A DNA stretch of 64,000 nt, taken from Agromyces sp. ISL-38. GTDB lineage: Bacteria > Actinomycetota > Actinomycetes > Actinomycetales > Microbacteriaceae. Shown here one piece after another: positions 54,086 to 63,325 of the stretch; position 1 is the first letter of the stretch; each line of letters begins with the position of its first letter. The notes under the pieces are model-generated. The model saw nothing but the letters and a program-made list of their open reading frames with translations. It had not been told where the DNA came from and did no database searches. Location: positions 523,880 through 587,879 of the forward strand of contig NZ_JAGGPF010000009.1 in the NCBI RefSeq assembly GCF_018613935.1, in the 5' to 3' direction. A program made the position numbers and the translations under genes.

Positions 54086-54283
54086 GGCGCATCCCCCCGG
54101 GGATCGGCGGGGGCTCTCGGGCGAGGCCCCGTTGCCGCGGCCAGCGTACTCCTCTCCGGCTCGCGCCGCCTCTGTTCATTTCATGGGTGGAGCACCCGCG
54201 AAAGGGCATGCATACCTGCCGCCGAGGGCCGAAACCCCGCGGTTCTGCGGGCCGCCGTGGTGGGTGCGCGGTACGCTCGGGGG

Positions 54284-54940
54284 GTGCCCGATACGCCCTT
54301 CGCCCTCTTCGATCTCGAGGGCTCGACGGCGGTCGTCGAGGCGCCGCCGCGGCACCCTCACGAGCGGCGCATCGTGGCCGATTCGAGCGATCGGGTGGCG
54401 TGGCTGCGGGCCCGCTCTCGCGGGATCACGGCGACGGATGTCGCGAAGCTCGCGTCCCGGGCATCCGTTCGCTCGGCCGCGTGGGAGAAGCGATACGGCT
54501 CGAGCTTCGGCGGCAGCCGCTACACCGACCACGGTCGTGAACGAGAGCCCGTGATCGCCGACTGGGTGCGCCGCACACACGGCATCGAGCCGTCGTCGCT
54601 GCTCTTCCACTCCGCCAACGAGCGCCGCCACCTCGCAACTCCCGACGGGCTCCGCGTCGCTCCCGACGGGGAGCTCGTGCTGTGCGAGATCAAGACCACG
54701 TCGAAGCCGTGGCGCGGCATCCCGCGCGGGTATCTCCGGCAGGTGTGGTGGCAGCAGTACGTGCTCGGGGCCGAGCGCACGCTCGTGGTGTGGGAACGGC
54801 ACGACGACTTCGTGCCCGTGGCCGACGAGCCCGAGTGCCGCTGGGTCGACCGCGACGACGACCAGATCGCGATCCTCGTGCATCTCGCGAACGCGCTCAT
54901 CGACGAGCTCCACGCGAGCACGGCCGTCCGCGGTCGATGA
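54284..54940 (+). CDS. YqaJ-family (lambda exonuclease-like) nuclease
   Basis: A 218-residue protein starting at GTG 54284, seven bases after TACGCT, so probably leaderless. The YqaJ core is clear: GITATDVAKLASRAS (47-61), YTDHGREREPVIADWV (80-95), ATPDGL with Asp121, LCEIKTTSK with Glu135 and Lys137, and QVWWQQYVLGAERTLVVWE. These form the metal-dependent two-lysine/acid site of phage recombination exonucleases. No phage gene or annealing protein is near, so it seems a chromosomal stand-alone copy. DNA end processing is inferred. The preceding 198 bases hold nothing else. Confidence 0.85.
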   Translation: MPDTPFALFDLEGSTAVVEAPPRHPHERRIVADSSDRVAWLRARSRGITATDVAKLASRASVRSAAWEKRYGSSFGGSRYTDHGREREPVIADWVRRTHGIEPSSLLFHSANERRHLATPDGLRVAPDGELVLCEIKTTSKPWRGIPRGYLRQVWWQQYVLGAERTLVVWERHDDFVPVADEPECRWVDRDDDQIAILVHLANALIDELHASTAVRGR

Positions 54941-54968
54941 CCAGCTCCCGCACAAGGGCACGCTTGCG

Positions 54969-55763
54969 ATGACGACGGTGCTGCTGCACGGCCTCGGCGC
55001 CGACCGACGCCAGCCGCTCGAGCTCTTCGGCGAGGTCGTGCGCGCCGCAGTCGGCGCCGATGAGCTCGTGATCGCGCCCGACGTGCGCGCGCACGGCGCC
55101 TTCGCCGACGTCGGCGCACCCGCCGACTTCGCGCTCGACCGGCTCGCGGCCGAGGTCGCCGCCTCCGTGCGAGCCGGCATCGTGCGAGCGGTCCAGTCGG
55201 ATGCCGCGGCATCCGACCCCATCACGATCGTGGGCATCTCGATGGGCGCGGCCATCGCCCTTCGCCTCGCCATCGGCGGCCTGCTGCCGATCGAGCGCGC
55301 CGTGTTCGTGCGACCGTCGTTCAGCGACGAGTCGCTGCCCGACAACCTGCGGGCGTTCCCCGTGATCGGGCAGCTTCTCGCCGACGCGGGCAGCGGCGGC
55401 ATCACGGAATTCCGCGAGCGCGGCGTCTTCCGGCGCATCGCGGAGGAGTCGCCCGCCGGTGCGCGAGCGATCCTCGCCCAGTTCTCGGCACCCGATGCCG
55501 CGCGGCGAGCGATGCGGCTCGTCGAGATCCCGCGCAACCGCGCGTTCGAGTCCGACGCCGAGCTGACCCGGCTGGCCGATCGCGGCATCCGCTCGCTCGT
55601 CGTCGGCGCACCCCGCGACCCCGTGCACCCGCTCGCGTTGGCCGAGCGCTGGGCCGGCGCGCTCGGCGCCCCGCTCGAGTTGCTGCCCCCGCGCGACGCC
55701 GGACAGCCCGCCCACACCGCCGCGCAGCGCGAGTATGTCGGGCGCTGGCTGCGACGCGACTGA
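54969..55763 (+). CDS. Alpha/beta hydrolase
   Basis: A 264-residue hydrolase fold. TVLLHGLGADRRQP forms the oxyanion region and TIVGISMGAAIAL (nucleophile Ser91) the elbow. A likely acid Asp is in VVGAPRDPVHPL and the histidine in GQPAHTAAQREYVGRWL. The substrate is unknown; there is no signal peptide. It follows the YqaJ gene by 28 bases and may share its transcript. Confidence 0.83.
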   Translation: MTTVLLHGLGADRRQPLELFGEVVRAAVGADELVIAPDVRAHGAFADVGAPADFALDRLAAEVAASVRAGIVRAVQSDAAASDPITIVGISMGAAIALRLAIGGLLPIERAVFVRPSFSDESLPDNLRAFPVIGQLLADAGSGGITEFRERGVFRRIAEESPAGARAILAQFSAPDAARRAMRLVEIPRNRAFESDAELTRLADRGIRSLVVGAPRDPVHPLALAERWAGALGAPLELLPPRDAGQPAHTAAQREYVGRWLRRD

Positions 55764-55841
55764 CGACTCATCGAATCGCCACGCCGGGCGACCCCGAGTG
55801 CAGCATAGTGGTGAGTCAGAATGGTGCACAGGAGGTAGCGG

Positions 55842-56816
55842 ATGACCGAGACGATGCGTGCCCTGGTGATCGATCGGGTCGGGGGCCCCGACGAACTGCA
55901 CGTCGCCGAGGTGCCGGTGCCGCGGCGCGTGAGCGATGAGGTGCTCGTTCGCGTCGTCGCCGCGGGCGTGAATCCGATCGACGTGAAGACCCGCGCAGGC
56001 CGCGGGGTGTCGGCGGCGATCACCGGGTACCCCGCCGTGCTCGGCAACGACTTCGCCGGTGTCGTCGAGACCGTGCCCTACGCGCACCACCCGCTGCAAC
56101 CCGGCGATCGGGTGTACGGCATGGGCCGCGTGCCGCGCCTCGGGGGCAGTTACGCCGAGTTCGTCTCGGTCTCGTCGATGAGCGTCACGCCGATGCCCGC
56201 GACGCTCGGCTTCATCGAGGCGGCCGCCGTGCCGCTCGCCGCCCTCACCGCGTGGGGCGCCGTCATCGACACGGCGCGCGCCCACGACGGCCAACGGATG
56301 CTGATACACGCCGGTGCCGGCGGCGTCGGCCATTTCGCGGTGCAGTTCGCGTCGTACTTCGGCGCGATCGTGACGGCCACCTGCTCGGCACGCAACGCCG
56401 ACCTCGTGCGCGCGTTCGGCGCACGGCATGTCATCGACTACGAGCGCGAGCGCTTCGAGAAGGTCACTCGCGACCAAGACGTCGTCATCGACCTCATCGG
56501 CAACGTCACGGATGAGACGGCCACCCGCTCGCTCGACGCGTTGCGCCCCGACGGGCTCATCGTGACCGTGCCGACCGGGTCGTGGCCGACGATGGCCGAA
56601 GAGGCGGCGGCTCGCGGCATCCGTGCCACCGGCTATTCGGTCTCGCCCGACGCGCGAACCCTCGCGGTCATCACGCGGCTCTTCGACGACGGCGCCGTGC
56701 GGGTGCACGTCGAGCAGGAGTTCCCGCTCGAGGAGGGCGCCGAGGCGCATCGCGTGCTCGAGGGCGGGCATGTGCGCGGCAAGCTCGTGCTGCGGGTCGC
56801 GCCCGATCCCGAGTGA
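55842..56816 (+). CDS. Quinone oxidoreductase-like NADPH enzyme (MDR family)
   Basis: A 324-residue medium-chain reductase. The GroES-like N-domain (MRALVIDRVGGPDELHVAEV; AAGVNPIDVKTRAGRG) lacks the zinc ligands, pointing to quinone oxidoreductases. The nucleotide-binding loop is IHAGAGGVGHFAVQFASYFG. It reduces a quinone or enone with NADPH. AGGAGGTAGCGG lies before ATG 55842. Confidence 0.9.
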   Translation: MTETMRALVIDRVGGPDELHVAEVPVPRRVSDEVLVRVVAAGVNPIDVKTRAGRGVSAAITGYPAVLGNDFAGVVETVPYAHHPLQPGDRVYGMGRVPRLGGSYAEFVSVSSMSVTPMPATLGFIEAAAVPLAALTAWGAVIDTARAHDGQRMLIHAGAGGVGHFAVQFASYFGAIVTATCSARNADLVRAFGARHVIDYERERFEKVTRDQDVVIDLIGNVTDETATRSLDALRPDGLIVTVPTGSWPTMAEEAAARGIRATGYSVSPDARTLAVITRLFDDGAVRVHVEQEFPLEEGAEAHRVLEGGHVRGKLVLRVAPDPE

Positions 56817-56894
56817 GCGCTCGGCGGCGAATCGCGCGTCAGCCCGCGCGCCGTTCATGGCGTCGAATCCCGGCCGAGGTGTCAGGATGTCCCC

Positions 56895-57923
56895 ATGACG
56901 CCGTCGCCGTGGCCTGATCTCATCGAAGAGGCGCGGCGTTACCCGTCGCCGCACAATTCCCAACCCATCAAGGTGCAGCCGATCGGCGATCGCGAGGCGC
57001 GGGTGTTCTACGACCTCGACCTCGGCCTCCCGGCCGAGTCGTTCGGCATTCCGTTCGGCCATGTGTGCGCCGGAGTGTTCCTCGAGAGTCTCGCAACCGT
57101 TGCCGCCGGCCATGGCTTCACCGTGGTCGAAGAGCTCCGGCACGCCGACATGGACTTCGCCGCCGCAGATCGCCTGCATCTCATCGGCTCAGTTCGCCTG
57201 GAGCCCGCGCCGGTCACCGCAGAGGCATCCCGCCGGTTGGAGGCCTTTCGCGAACGACGCACCTCGCGGCGGCCCTACGATCGCACGCTCGTTCCGCCCG
57301 GCATCATCGCGCGGGTCCGCGACGTCGCGGCTACGAGCGGGCAGCGCTTCGAGACGACCGCCGACGAGCACACGGTGCACGACCTCGTGCACATCAACCA
57401 GGCGACCCTGTTCTCCGACCTGCAGAACGACGCGGTGTACGCGGAGATCATGCACTGGCTGCGCTTCTCACGCGCTGCGGCGGCGGCCGCGGCCGACGGG
57501 CTCTCGGCAGAGACGATGCTCATGCCCGGCGGCATCCTGAAGCTGGCGATGGCCCACCGCGAGTGGTGGTCGGCCCCGGTCGTCGGGCGGATCATCCGTT
57601 CGATCTACCTGAACACCATGCGCGGCGTGCGCCAACTGGGCTGGCTGACCGGCCCGTTCGACGGCCCCGCCGACTACGTCGAGGCCGGCCGCGCGTTCAT
57701 GCGGGTGTGGCTGGAGTTCACCGTGCATGGGGTGCGGCTGCACCCGTTCGGAACCGTCATCACGAACCCCGACTCCCATGCGCGATTCGCCGAAGCCGTG
57801 GGCGCTGTCGAGACCGATGGACGCATGGCGTGGATGCTGTTCCGGTTCGGCCACTCCGCCGAGCCGCCCTTCGCGCACCGGCGCCCAGCAGCCGCGATGC
57901 TCCTTCGAGAGGAACCCGCGTGA
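56895..57923 (+). CDS. Acg-type nitroreductase-family protein
   Basis: A 342-residue protein of the divergent Acg branch of the nitroreductase fold. The N-terminal YPSPHNSQPIKVQ (16-28) is the FMN-contacting motif, and RRTSRRPYDRTLVPPGIIAR the second. Acg proteins in mycobacteria bind FMN but have little classic reductase activity. A long helical region, QNDAVYAEIMHWLRFSRAAA, follows. Its stop overlaps the GTG of the PaaK-like gene (GTGA), so both proteins should act together in one unknown pathway. Confidence 0.8.
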   Translation: MTPSPWPDLIEEARRYPSPHNSQPIKVQPIGDREARVFYDLDLGLPAESFGIPFGHVCAGVFLESLATVAAGHGFTVVEELRHADMDFAAADRLHLIGSVRLEPAPVTAEASRRLEAFRERRTSRRPYDRTLVPPGIIARVRDVAATSGQRFETTADEHTVHDLVHINQATLFSDLQNDAVYAEIMHWLRFSRAAAAAAADGLSAETMLMPGGILKLAMAHREWWSAPVVGRIIRSIYLNTMRGVRQLGWLTGPFDGPADYVEAGRAFMRVWLEFTVHGVRLHPFGTVITNPDSHARFAEAVGAVETDGRMAWMLFRFGHSAEPPFAHRRPAAAMLLREEPA

Positions 57924-59491
57924 AACCCTTCATCTTCGCCTTCGTCTGGGCGCAAGACGCCGTCGTGCGGCTCTTCACGCGCAGCGTGCACACGCACAAG
58001 GTGCTGCTCGGTCCGGGCATCGAGCCGGTGCGCTGGGTGCTCGGCCGCTGGCGGGCCTGGCGCACCTTCGAGTTCGCGGCACGTCGGGTGCCGGCGTATC
58101 GCGCGTTCCTCGACGAGCGGGGCACGCCGCACAAACTCCAGCGCAAGGGCGACTTGAGCGCGGCATTCGCGGCGCTGCCGGAGATGGACAAGGACAGTTA
58201 CATCAAGCGCTGGCCGATCTCCGAGCGCAGCGTCGGCGGTCGGCTGCCGCGGCGCGGGGTGGTCGTCGACGAGTCATCCGGCAGCTCTGGATCGCCGACG
58301 AGCTGGGTGCGCGGCCCCGACGAGCGGCTCGCCACGAGGCAGCTCCTCCAGGTCGGCTTCTGGCGCACGGCGCACACGCTGAAGAAGCAGCCGTTCGTGC
58401 TGAACGCCTTCTCGCTCGGCGCCTGGGCGACGGGCATGAACGTCACGACGAGCCTCACCGAGGTCACGATGATCAAGTCGATCGGGCCCGACCGGAACAA
58501 GATCATCCAGACGATGGCCGAGTTCGGCACCGACTACACGTACATCATCCTGAGCTATCCGCCGTTCCTGAAGGCGCTCTTCGAGGACACCCGTCTCGAC
58601 TGGGAGCAGTACGACATCGTGGCGGCGTTCGGCGGCGAGGGCATCAGCGAGAACATGCGCGCGCACATCCTCCGCTATGCGCACAGCGCGTTCGGGTCGT
58701 ACGGGGCCTCCGACCTCGAGATCAACATCGCGATCGAGACGGACTACACGGTCGAGCTCCGCAAGGCCATCGCCGCGAGCCCGAAGCTCGCCAAGCGCCT
58801 CACCAAGAAGGCCGAGTACGGCGTGGTGCCGATGGTGTTCCAGTTCAATCCGTTCGACTACCTGATCGAGACGAACGAGGCGGGCGAGCTCGTCGTCACG
58901 ATCGTTCGCAAGCAGAACATCAACCCGCGCATCCGCTACAACATCCACGACCGCGGACACGTCATGCGCCTCCGGGAGGTGACGCCGATCCTCGAGGAGT
59001 TCGGCCTGCACCGGCTGGTGCGTCAGCAGTTCCTCGACCTGCCGCTCCTGTTCCACTACGGCCGCAGCGACATGTCGATCGACTACAACGGTGCGGTCGT
59101 CGCCCCCGACGCCCTGCGCGACGTCATCTACGGTGATGCGAAGCTCCTCCAAGCGGTCGAGAACCACCGGCTCATCAGCTTCGAAGACGAGCGCGGCGAC
59201 CGTCAGCTCCACATCGCCCTGCAGTTGACGGATGCCGCGGCCGCCGCCCCGATCGACGAGGCCGCGTATCGCGCCCACATCGTCGCCGAGCTTCGCGCCC
59301 TGAACGGCGACTTCAACAACGCGATCCTCACCGCACCCGATCACACGATGCCCACCGTGGCGTTCTACTCGCACCGCACCGGGCCGTTCTCGGGCGACGG
59401 CCGGAAGCTGAAGAACGAGTACGTCTGGCAACTCGAGGCCGCCGATCTCGCCGAATGGGATGTCGATCTCAGCCACCCCGCCGAGCGCTAG
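57920..59491 (+). CDS. PaaK-like AMP-forming ligase (CoF-synthetase-type annotation)
   Basis: A 523-residue adenylate-forming enzyme related to phenylacetate-CoA ligase. The phosphate loop is ESSGSSGSPTSW (118-129), and the A5 region is SYGASDLEINIAIE. FNPFDYLIETNEAGELVVTI leads to the hinge region INPRIRYNIHDRGHVMRL. The N-terminal FVWAQDAVVRLFTRSVHTHK is atypical of PaaK. Family members activate an acid with ATP and pass it to CoA or another acceptor. It is translationally coupled to the Acg-like gene; no carrier protein is adjacent, so the substrate is open. Confidence 0.82.
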   Translation: MKPFIFAFVWAQDAVVRLFTRSVHTHKVLLGPGIEPVRWVLGRWRAWRTFEFAARRVPAYRAFLDERGTPHKLQRKGDLSAAFAALPEMDKDSYIKRWPISERSVGGRLPRRGVVVDESSGSSGSPTSWVRGPDERLATRQLLQVGFWRTAHTLKKQPFVLNAFSLGAWATGMNVTTSLTEVTMIKSIGPDRNKIIQTMAEFGTDYTYIILSYPPFLKALFEDTRLDWEQYDIVAAFGGEGISENMRAHILRYAHSAFGSYGASDLEINIAIETDYTVELRKAIAASPKLAKRLTKKAEYGVVPMVFQFNPFDYLIETNEAGELVVTIVRKQNINPRIRYNIHDRGHVMRLREVTPILEEFGLHRLVRQQFLDLPLLFHYGRSDMSIDYNGAVVAPDALRDVIYGDAKLLQAVENHRLISFEDERGDRQLHIALQLTDAAAAAPIDEAAYRAHIVAELRALNGDFNNAILTAPDHTMPTVAFYSHRTGPFSGDGRKLKNEYVWQLEAADLAEWDVDLSHPAER

Positions 59492-59529
59492 TCACGGCAC
59501 GGGCCGGTCAGTGTCGCGTGCCCGAGCAT

Positions 59530-60489
59530 CTACCGAGCGCCGGAGGTGAGCAGCACCGTGCCGAGCTCACTGCGGAGGTAGAGCACACTGCGCCCGTAGC
59601 GGGTGCTGACGAGGAGGCCGGCGTCGCGGAGCACGCGCAAGTGCTGGTTGACGGCCGATGCCGTCACGCCGAGGCGCACGCCGAGCTCGGTCGACGAGGC
59701 TGGGTCGCCGAGGGCGGCGAGCAGGCTCGCCCTCGTCTCGCCGAGGATCGCCGCGACGGCAGCCGGGTTCGCGACGCGCTCCGTCTCCCAGAGTGCGCCC
59801 TGCCCGCGGGCCGGATACAGGACCATCGGCGGTCCGTCGCCCACCGGGGCGGAGCCGCGTCTCGTGAACATCGTCGGCACGAGAGTCAGGCCGTCGCCGC
59901 CGACGGCGCGCACCCGGGGCCGAGGGTCGGCCATCCGCATCTCGATCACTCCGTGGTCGTACGAGATCCGCGACGTCAGCCCGTTGAGCATCGCCGAGAG
60001 CCCGGACTGCGACACCTGCCGGCCCCGGTAGACGATGTCCGCCTCGAGTACGGCCCGCATGCGAGGCCAGTACGGCTCGAAGCAGGTCTCCCACAGCTGG
60101 GTGAGGGCCGAGACGACGCGACGCAGGGCCCTGGTCGTCGAGCCCGCGAACACGTCGGGCACCTGGCCGAACACGGCGACGAGATCGTGGCGGAAGACCT
60201 CCGCCGGCATCGCGAGCAGCGCCGCCAGCTCGTCGTCGAGGCGCGTGAGCGGCGAGCTCGGGCGCGGGTTCAGGAAGTCGGGCGTCCATCCACGCTCGTC
60301 GATGAGGGCCAGGAGCGCGACATGGTCGAGTCGCTCGCGGGCGGCCTCGGTGCGGCGGAGCCAACCGACCTGCAGGGGGAAGCGCGAGGGGTCGGCGATC
60401 GCGCGGATCGACAGGCCGAGCTCGCAGAGCGGCGAGATGCCGAAGCGCACGGCGCCGACGTCGTCCTCGGTCAACAGATAGCGCAACAT
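59530..60489 (-). CDS. ArsR-type regulator with DUF5937 domain
   Basis: A 319-residue protein. About 240 N-terminal residues form DUF5937 (RFGISPLCELGLSIRAIADP; WTPDFLNPRPSSPLTRLDDE). An ArsR winged helix ends the protein (STELGVRLGVTASAVNQHLR, then VLRDAGLLVSTRYGRSVLYL). It is divergent from an MFS transporter with only 56 bases between, so it probably represses the transporter and itself. TAGCGT lies nine bases before its ATG on the minus strand, consistent with a leaderless start. The ligand is unknown. Confidence 0.85.
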   Translation of the reverse strand: MLRYLLTEDDVGAVRFGISPLCELGLSIRAIADPSRFPLQVGWLRRTEAARERLDHVALLALIDERGWTPDFLNPRPSSPLTRLDDELAALLAMPAEVFRHDLVAVFGQVPDVFAGSTTRALRRVVSALTQLWETCFEPYWPRMRAVLEADIVYRGRQVSQSGLSAMLNGLTSRISYDHGVIEMRMADPRPRVRAVGGDGLTLVPTMFTRRGSAPVGDGPPMVLYPARGQGALWETERVANPAAVAAILGETRASLLAALGDPASSTELGVRLGVTASAVNQHLRVLRDAGLLVSTRYGRSVLYLRSELGTVLLTSGAR

Positions 60490-60545
60490 GAAGCACTACG
60501 CTACATCGATTTCGACGTCCCCCGGGCTTCTGAGAGAACTGAGGA

Positions 60546-61949
60546 GTGAGCTCCAGCACCGACACCGGCACCGTTCCGATCATCGATCCCGAACTCGAGG
60601 GCGCTGCTGCGAGCGTCGACGAAGCGGATGCCGCGGCACCCGGCACCCCGGGCGACGGTCGACCGGGACTCGGCGCCCGCCTCGCGGCATCCGTCGCTGA
60701 TCCGGTGCTGCGAATCCTCGTCACGGCCACGCTCATCAGCAGGGTGGGGCGCGGCGTCTTCCTCACCGTCACGGTGCTCTACTTCACGCTCATCGTCGGG
60801 CTCGCACCGCACGAGGTCGCGATCGTGCTCGGCGTCGCGAGCGCCGCCGGCGTGCTCTCGTCGCTCGCGGGCGGCTGGCTCGCCGATCGACTGAGCGCCA
60901 GGCGCCTGCTCCTCGTGCTCACGACCCTCGAGGCCATCGGCCTCATCTGCTACGTCTTCGCCGGTGACTTCACGAGCGCGCTCATCATCGCCGTCGCGGT
61001 CGGGGCCATCGGGCAGGCCACGAACTCGACCCGCATGGCGATCATCGCGCGCGCCTTCGAGGGCGACGCGCGCGTGCACGCCCGGGCCGTGCTGCGCACG
61101 GTGACGAACCTCGCGATCGCCGTGGGCTCCGGCATCGGTGCGATCGCCCTGCTCGCCGGAACCGCCGACGCCTATCGCTGGATCATCGTCGGCGCCGGCG
61201 TCATGTACCTGCTCGGCCTCGTGCAGCTCGTGAAGCTCCCGGCATCCGTCGACGCGCCGAGGCCACCGGCCGCGCCGCCCATCACCACCGAGACGGGGTC
61301 GACGGATGTCGCGGCATCCGCCGTCGCCGAGCGTCGCGCCCTGCGCCGCCACTCGCCGTGGCGCGACCCGCGCTACCTCGCACTCACCGCCCTGACCGCG
61401 GTCTTCGGCATGCAGTTCGGCGTCGGCGAGGTGGGCGTGCCGCTCTGGATCGCGAACGAGACGGCTGCGCCCGAGGTGCTCGTCGCGGCCGTGCTGATCC
61501 TCAACACGGTCATCGTCATCATCTTCCAGGTGCCGCTCTCGCGCGGCACCCACGACCTGCGCCGCGCGGGCCGGGTCTCGGCGATAGCCGCGTGGCTCAT
61601 GGCCGCTGCATGCCTCGTCTACGCCGCGGCTGCCGGCCTCCCCGCCGGATTCGCGATCGCGATCATCGTGCTCGCGGCCGTTGCGCACGCGTTCGCGGAG
61701 GTGCTCTCGCAAGCCGGGGGCTGGGGGCTCAGCTTCGAACTCGCCGACCCTGTGCGCGCCGGCACCTACCAGGGCGTGTTCTCGATGGGCTACTCGCTCG
61801 GCGCGATGGTGGCGCCCCTCTTCGTCACCTCGACCGCGCTCTCGCTCGGCTTCGGCGGGTGGGCGATCCTCGCGGGCGTGTTCCTCGCGTCGGGCCTTGG
61901 CACGTGGGCGATCGCGCGCGGTGCGGCGCGCAGCTCCGGAGTCGGCTAG
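60546..61949 (+). CDS. MFS transporter
   Basis: A 467-residue membrane protein starting at GTG 60546. An Ala/Asp-rich N-terminus precedes twelve expected helices in two halves, with a charged central loop. Motif A reads GGWLADRLSARRLLLVLTTL. FGMQFGVGEVGVPLWIANET starts the second half. The layout fits drug or metabolite efflux. It faces the ArsR-type regulator, which probably controls it. Its stop overlaps that of the convergent lipoprotein gene by four bases. Confidence 0.87.
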   Translation: MSSSTDTGTVPIIDPELEGAAASVDEADAAAPGTPGDGRPGLGARLAASVADPVLRILVTATLISRVGRGVFLTVTVLYFTLIVGLAPHEVAIVLGVASAAGVLSSLAGGWLADRLSARRLLLVLTTLEAIGLICYVFAGDFTSALIIAVAVGAIGQATNSTRMAIIARAFEGDARVHARAVLRTVTNLAIAVGSGIGAIALLAGTADAYRWIIVGAGVMYLLGLVQLVKLPASVDAPRPPAAPPITTETGSTDVAASAVAERRALRRHSPWRDPRYLALTALTAVFGMQFGVGEVGVPLWIANETAAPEVLVAAVLILNTVIVIIFQVPLSRGTHDLRRAGRVSAIAAWLMAAACLVYAAAAGLPAGFAIAIIVLAAVAHAFAEVLSQAGGWGLSFELADPVRAGTYQGVFSMGYSLGAMVAPLFVTSTALSLGFGGWAILAGVFLASGLGTWAIARGAARSSGVG

Positions 61950-62428
61950 GGCTGGCGATCTTCGCCCTCGTGGCTCGTGGGCGTGAGTGTGTAGAACAGG
62001 TGAAGATCGGGATCACCGAGGAAGCCCTCAAGGCGAGGCGGGCCCGTCGTGGGCACCTGAAGCGGGAGCGAAGTTGCGGAGACCTCTCCCAAGTCGACGT
62101 TCAGCCAGACCAGCGGTTCATCGACCTCCATCTCCGGTGTGGACACACCGATCTGCCAGGTGCCGCTCGCGTCCACGCGCGGGCCGGGGATCGGACCACC
62201 CATGTACCCCGGATACATATCGAAGATCCCGGCCGGGATGTCGACCGCCGTGAAGGTGCCATCCTGATTAAGCCTGAGGACACCGTCACCGCTCGAATCC
62301 ACCCATCTCCCTGCGAGATCCGCCACCGTGGGCACCGGGCGCTGCGGGAAACACCCAGTCAGACTCAATGCGGCCACCGTGACAACAATCAACGCGGAGA
62401 TCAACCTTCTACGGCATGCAATCACCAC
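61946..62428 (-). CDS. Hypothetical lipoprotein
   Basis: A small exported protein of about 160 residues. CRRRLISALIVVTVAALSLT, then GCFP, is a clear lipoprotein signal. The mature part (DLAGRWVDSSGDGVLRLNQD; GTWQIGVSTPEMEVDEP; GDPDLHLFYTLTP) looks like a small beta-barrel of the lipocalin-like type, judged only by its alternating pattern. The start is uncertain; GTG 62428 is used, with GTG 62446 or an earlier ATG possible. Base composition is lower in GC than the MFS gene beside it, like the RHS region to the right. It is downstream of the RHS-immunity pair on the same strand, after 219 bases with nothing recognisable. Confidence 0.65.
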   Translation of the reverse strand: MVIACRRRLISALIVVTVAALSLTGCFPQRPVPTVADLAGRWVDSSGDGVLRLNQDGTFTAVDIPAGIFDMYPGYMGGPIPGPRVDASGTWQIGVSTPEMEVDEPLVWLNVDLGEVSATSLPLQVPTTGPPRLEGFLGDPDLHLFYTLTPTSHEGEDRQP

Positions 62429-62647
62429 GAGAGCTGCTCGCTCCACGAGATCGTTTGACTCGTTGGTGACATCGGACCAGAGTCGCCAGCCAGTGAGTTC
62501 TCCCATGCTTCGACCTGGTCGTATCCGGGGATGATGCATAGAACGGCACATGTGGGTTCACCCCGCACCCGCCGGTCGCCGCGAACCCGTACGTGAGCGT
62601 GTGCACTGAGATGGTGACCTGCGCTAACACACCGGACACTTCCGCGG

Positions 62648-63325
62648 TTAGCGGAACATCTTGGCGACCAAGGCCTTTGCTATGTCCACCGTCGCAAGAT
62701 CAACAGCTGTCCCGGGCTTCTCGTCAAAGTACACAACTCTGAGCCTCTCATGGAGCCGATTCACTATCTCAGCATCTGAGTGACCCATTTCGAGTTCGCT
62801 AACGAGGATATGGACGAGGTCGTCGTATTCGTCGAAAACCTGTTCCCGGACGTCACGGACGCCGATGACGTCCTCAGCCCAGACCGCCTCGGTGGCCGCT
62901 CGCACACGTCGGCAGGTAATCGCGATGGACGCCCGGTCTTCATTCCCGTGCCGCGGTGCGACCCAGACCGTTCCTACGTCCCCTAGCACGCGAACGAAGC
63001 GGCTTTCACCTTCGCCGATCCCAAAGGGCCTTCGGGTAACTCGCCGAAGAGTTCTTTGCCCGCGACGTCTGAAGACTTCGAGGTGTGCAATACATCGGAC
63101 GAACTCATCCTCAAGAACAAGCTGGATCACCACCGCATCAGTCGGCGGTGCCAGGACGGCAACATCAATGGCCATTCCATTCCACAGATACCCGAGGACA
63201 TGGAAGGACGCATCGCGATCGGCGGGCTGCACGACGAGCTTGAGGTCGGATCCGGCGAAGCTCGCCGCGTCCTCCAACATTGCTCGTAGCTCTCGACTTG
63301 GCTCATTTGTGGCATTTGTGCTCAT
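62648..63325 (-). CDS. Unrecognised soluble protein, candidate immunity protein
   Basis: A 225-residue cytosolic protein without signal or membrane helix. ATG 63325 follows GGAGGAG by nine bases. Text such as [40 protein letters not shown] and [20 protein letters not shown] shows an alpha/beta protein, acidic toward the C-terminal half. No known family is recognised. The ATG overlaps the stop of the RHS gene (ATGA), the usual coupling of a toxin and its immunity protein. GC content is visibly lower than the flanking region. The immunity role is inferred from position only. Confidence 0.6.
   Translation of the reverse strand: MSTNATNEPSRELRAMLEDAASFAGSDLKLVVQPADRDASFHVLGYLWNGMAIDVAVLAPPTDAVVIQLVLEDEFVRCIAHLEVFRRRGQRTLRRVTRRPFGIGEGESRFVRVLGDVGTVWVAPRHGNEDRASIAITCRRVRAATEAVWAEDVIGVRDVREQVFDEYDDLVHILVSELEMGHSDAEIVNRLHERLRVVYFDEKPGTAVDLATVDIAKALVAKMFR

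Noticed and set aside
54284..54940. Prophage or defence island around the YqaJ gene
   Set aside because: Neighbours are ordinary metabolic genes with normal composition; no integrase, portal, repressor or restriction gene is near.
54897..57179. A 760-codon minus-strand open frame opposite the hydrolase, oxidoreductase and nitroreductase genes
   Set aside because: Its composition is Arg/His/Asp-rich antisense text with no domain; the plus-strand genes carry the motifs and ribosome sites.
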